64,000 nt of DNA from Candidatus Xianfuyuplasma coldseepsis (GTDB taxonomy: Bacteria > Bacillota_I > Bacilli_A > Izemoplasmatales > Izemoplasmataceae), in assembly GCF_014023125.1 (NCBI RefSeq), contig NZ_CP048914.1, forward strand, positions 248,001 through 312,000, written 5' to 3'. Within the stretch, counting starts at the first letter, position 1, and every line of letters begins with the position of its first letter. A model generated the notes under the pieces. That model was not told the DNA's origin and made no database searches. It worked only from the letters and a program-made list of their open reading frames with translations. The translations under genes were made by a program, and so were the position numbers. Of the stretch, positions 63,457 to 64,000 are shown one piece after another.

Positions 63457-64000
63457 ATGAAACAATGGCTAGTATTCCTTGTTGCCACACTAGCGCTACT
63501 GCTGGTGGGGTGCGAGGTCGAAACAGCATGGTCCGCCCATGAGGAAGAGTTTAATCGAATTCGTGAACTTCTTCCCCAGCAATACAGTACCAATCTATCC
63601 TTACCGGAGTCCAGTCGTGAGGATGTTTTCGTCGTGTATAGTATTGATGGGGTCATGGTAGAGGATAATCGATTGCTTTATACCAATCCTGATGTGGATA
63701 CAACCATTGAGTTAACATTATCGATTACCCACGCGAATCAAGTACGTCAATATACGATTGACATCATTGAAGTCAGTGAAGCCAATCGGGATTTAAATGT
63801 GGTGTTTGATATTATTTTTGATACGATTGATGCGAAGATTCCTTCTCGGGTTACCGCCAATCTTGCGGTACCACAGGTGTATAGTGTTGATGCGGACATT
63901 GATTACTTGATTGATTGCACCGATATCGTTCGCAATCGGATTGTCTATACATTTCCCGATCAGAATGAAACGTGCTCATTAACGGCAATTGTAACCTATG
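63457..64000 (+). CDS. Lipoprotein of unknown function, partial
   Basis: I translated 181 in-frame residues from ATG 63457 to the window edge; the gene continues outside. It begins with a lipoprotein signal (MKQWLVFLVATLALLLVGC, lipobox LVGC, Cys 19). The visible mature part is acidic and strand-rich, with repeated stretches ending VxYxF or xVTY, suggesting Ig-like beta-sandwich domains. A paired Cys spacing (DCTDIV ... NETCSL) could form a disulfide. No family was recognised. It is divergent from the SGNH gene. Confidence 0.75.
   Translation, partial: MKQWLVFLVATLALLLVGCEVETAWSAHEEEFNRIRELLPQQYSTNLSLPESSREDVFVVYSIDGVMVEDNRLLYTNPDVDTTIELTLSITHANQVRQYTIDIIEVSEANRDLNVVFDIIFDTIDAKIPSRVTANLAVPQVYSVDADIDYLIDCTDIVRNRIVYTFPDQNETCSLTAIVTY

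Noticed and set aside
1-64000. Use of UGA as tryptophan (Mycoplasma code)
   Set aside because: Many genes end in TGA exactly at overlaps with the next start, and tryptophan is encoded by TGG throughout the conserved motifs.

Overview
The window reads as a low-GC, fermentative, Firmicutes-like bacterium. UGA is a normal stop here (many stop/start overlaps read ATGA or GTGA), which excludes the Mycoplasma code. The surface proteins are lipoproteins with no sortase signals. Together with a SUF system, GGDEF and ComK-like proteins and a large beta-glucan locus, this suggests a deep-branching Mollicutes relative of the Izemoplasma/Haloplasma type. That placement is inference; no rRNA is present. 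Except for a tRNA, one small membrane protein and the gene cut by the right edge, every gene lies on the minus strand.

Region 1 (1-13,100) is one long, translationally coupled operon for anaerobic use of purines and other N-heterocycles. In transcription order it encodes a MocA-like cytidylyltransferase, a complete three-subunit molybdenum hydroxylase, an unknown membrane protein, an XdhC-type maturation factor, a P-loop NTPase, a hydantoinase/dihydropyrimidinase, an SsnA-like amidohydrolase, a PreA-like oxidoreductase with two 4Fe-4S motifs, and a second three-subunit hydroxylase that runs off the left edge. Its promoter is followed by a perfect cre-type LacI-family operator.

Region 2 (13,400-21,720) is housekeeping and regulation: tRNA-Thr(CGU), a small membrane protein, a pgk/HPr/tpiA operon, a ComK-like factor, the ATPase of an MsmK/UgpC-type sugar importer, a PucR-type HTH protein, a membrane diguanylate cyclase and transketolase.

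Region 3 (21,840-55,870) is a 34-kb locus that appears dedicated to laminarin-type beta-1,3/1,6-glucan. Outside the cell: a GH16 lipoprotein, a CBM-like lipoprotein, a lipoprotein with six repeated modules, a GH3 lipoprotein and two solute-binding proteins. In the membrane: two permease pairs without their own ATPase, an NHL-propeller/Yip1 protein and a DUF5696-like protein. Inside: a large GH161/GH149-like phosphorylase, a GH94 phosphorylase, and GH16, GH3, GH5 and GH30 enzymes. Two LacI-type regulators are encoded, and the main promoters carry matching cre-like sites. The expected flow is surface cleavage, ABC import and phosphorolysis to glucose-1-phosphate. The MsmK ATPase of region 2 probably energises both importers.

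Region 4 (55,880-64,000) holds the SUF iron-sulfur operon (sufC-D-S-U-B), which would supply the Fe-S proteins of region 1, then a CotH-fold protein lacking an expected acidic motif, an SGNH-fold hydrolase with cysteine at the usual serine position, and the start of a divergent lipoprotein gene.
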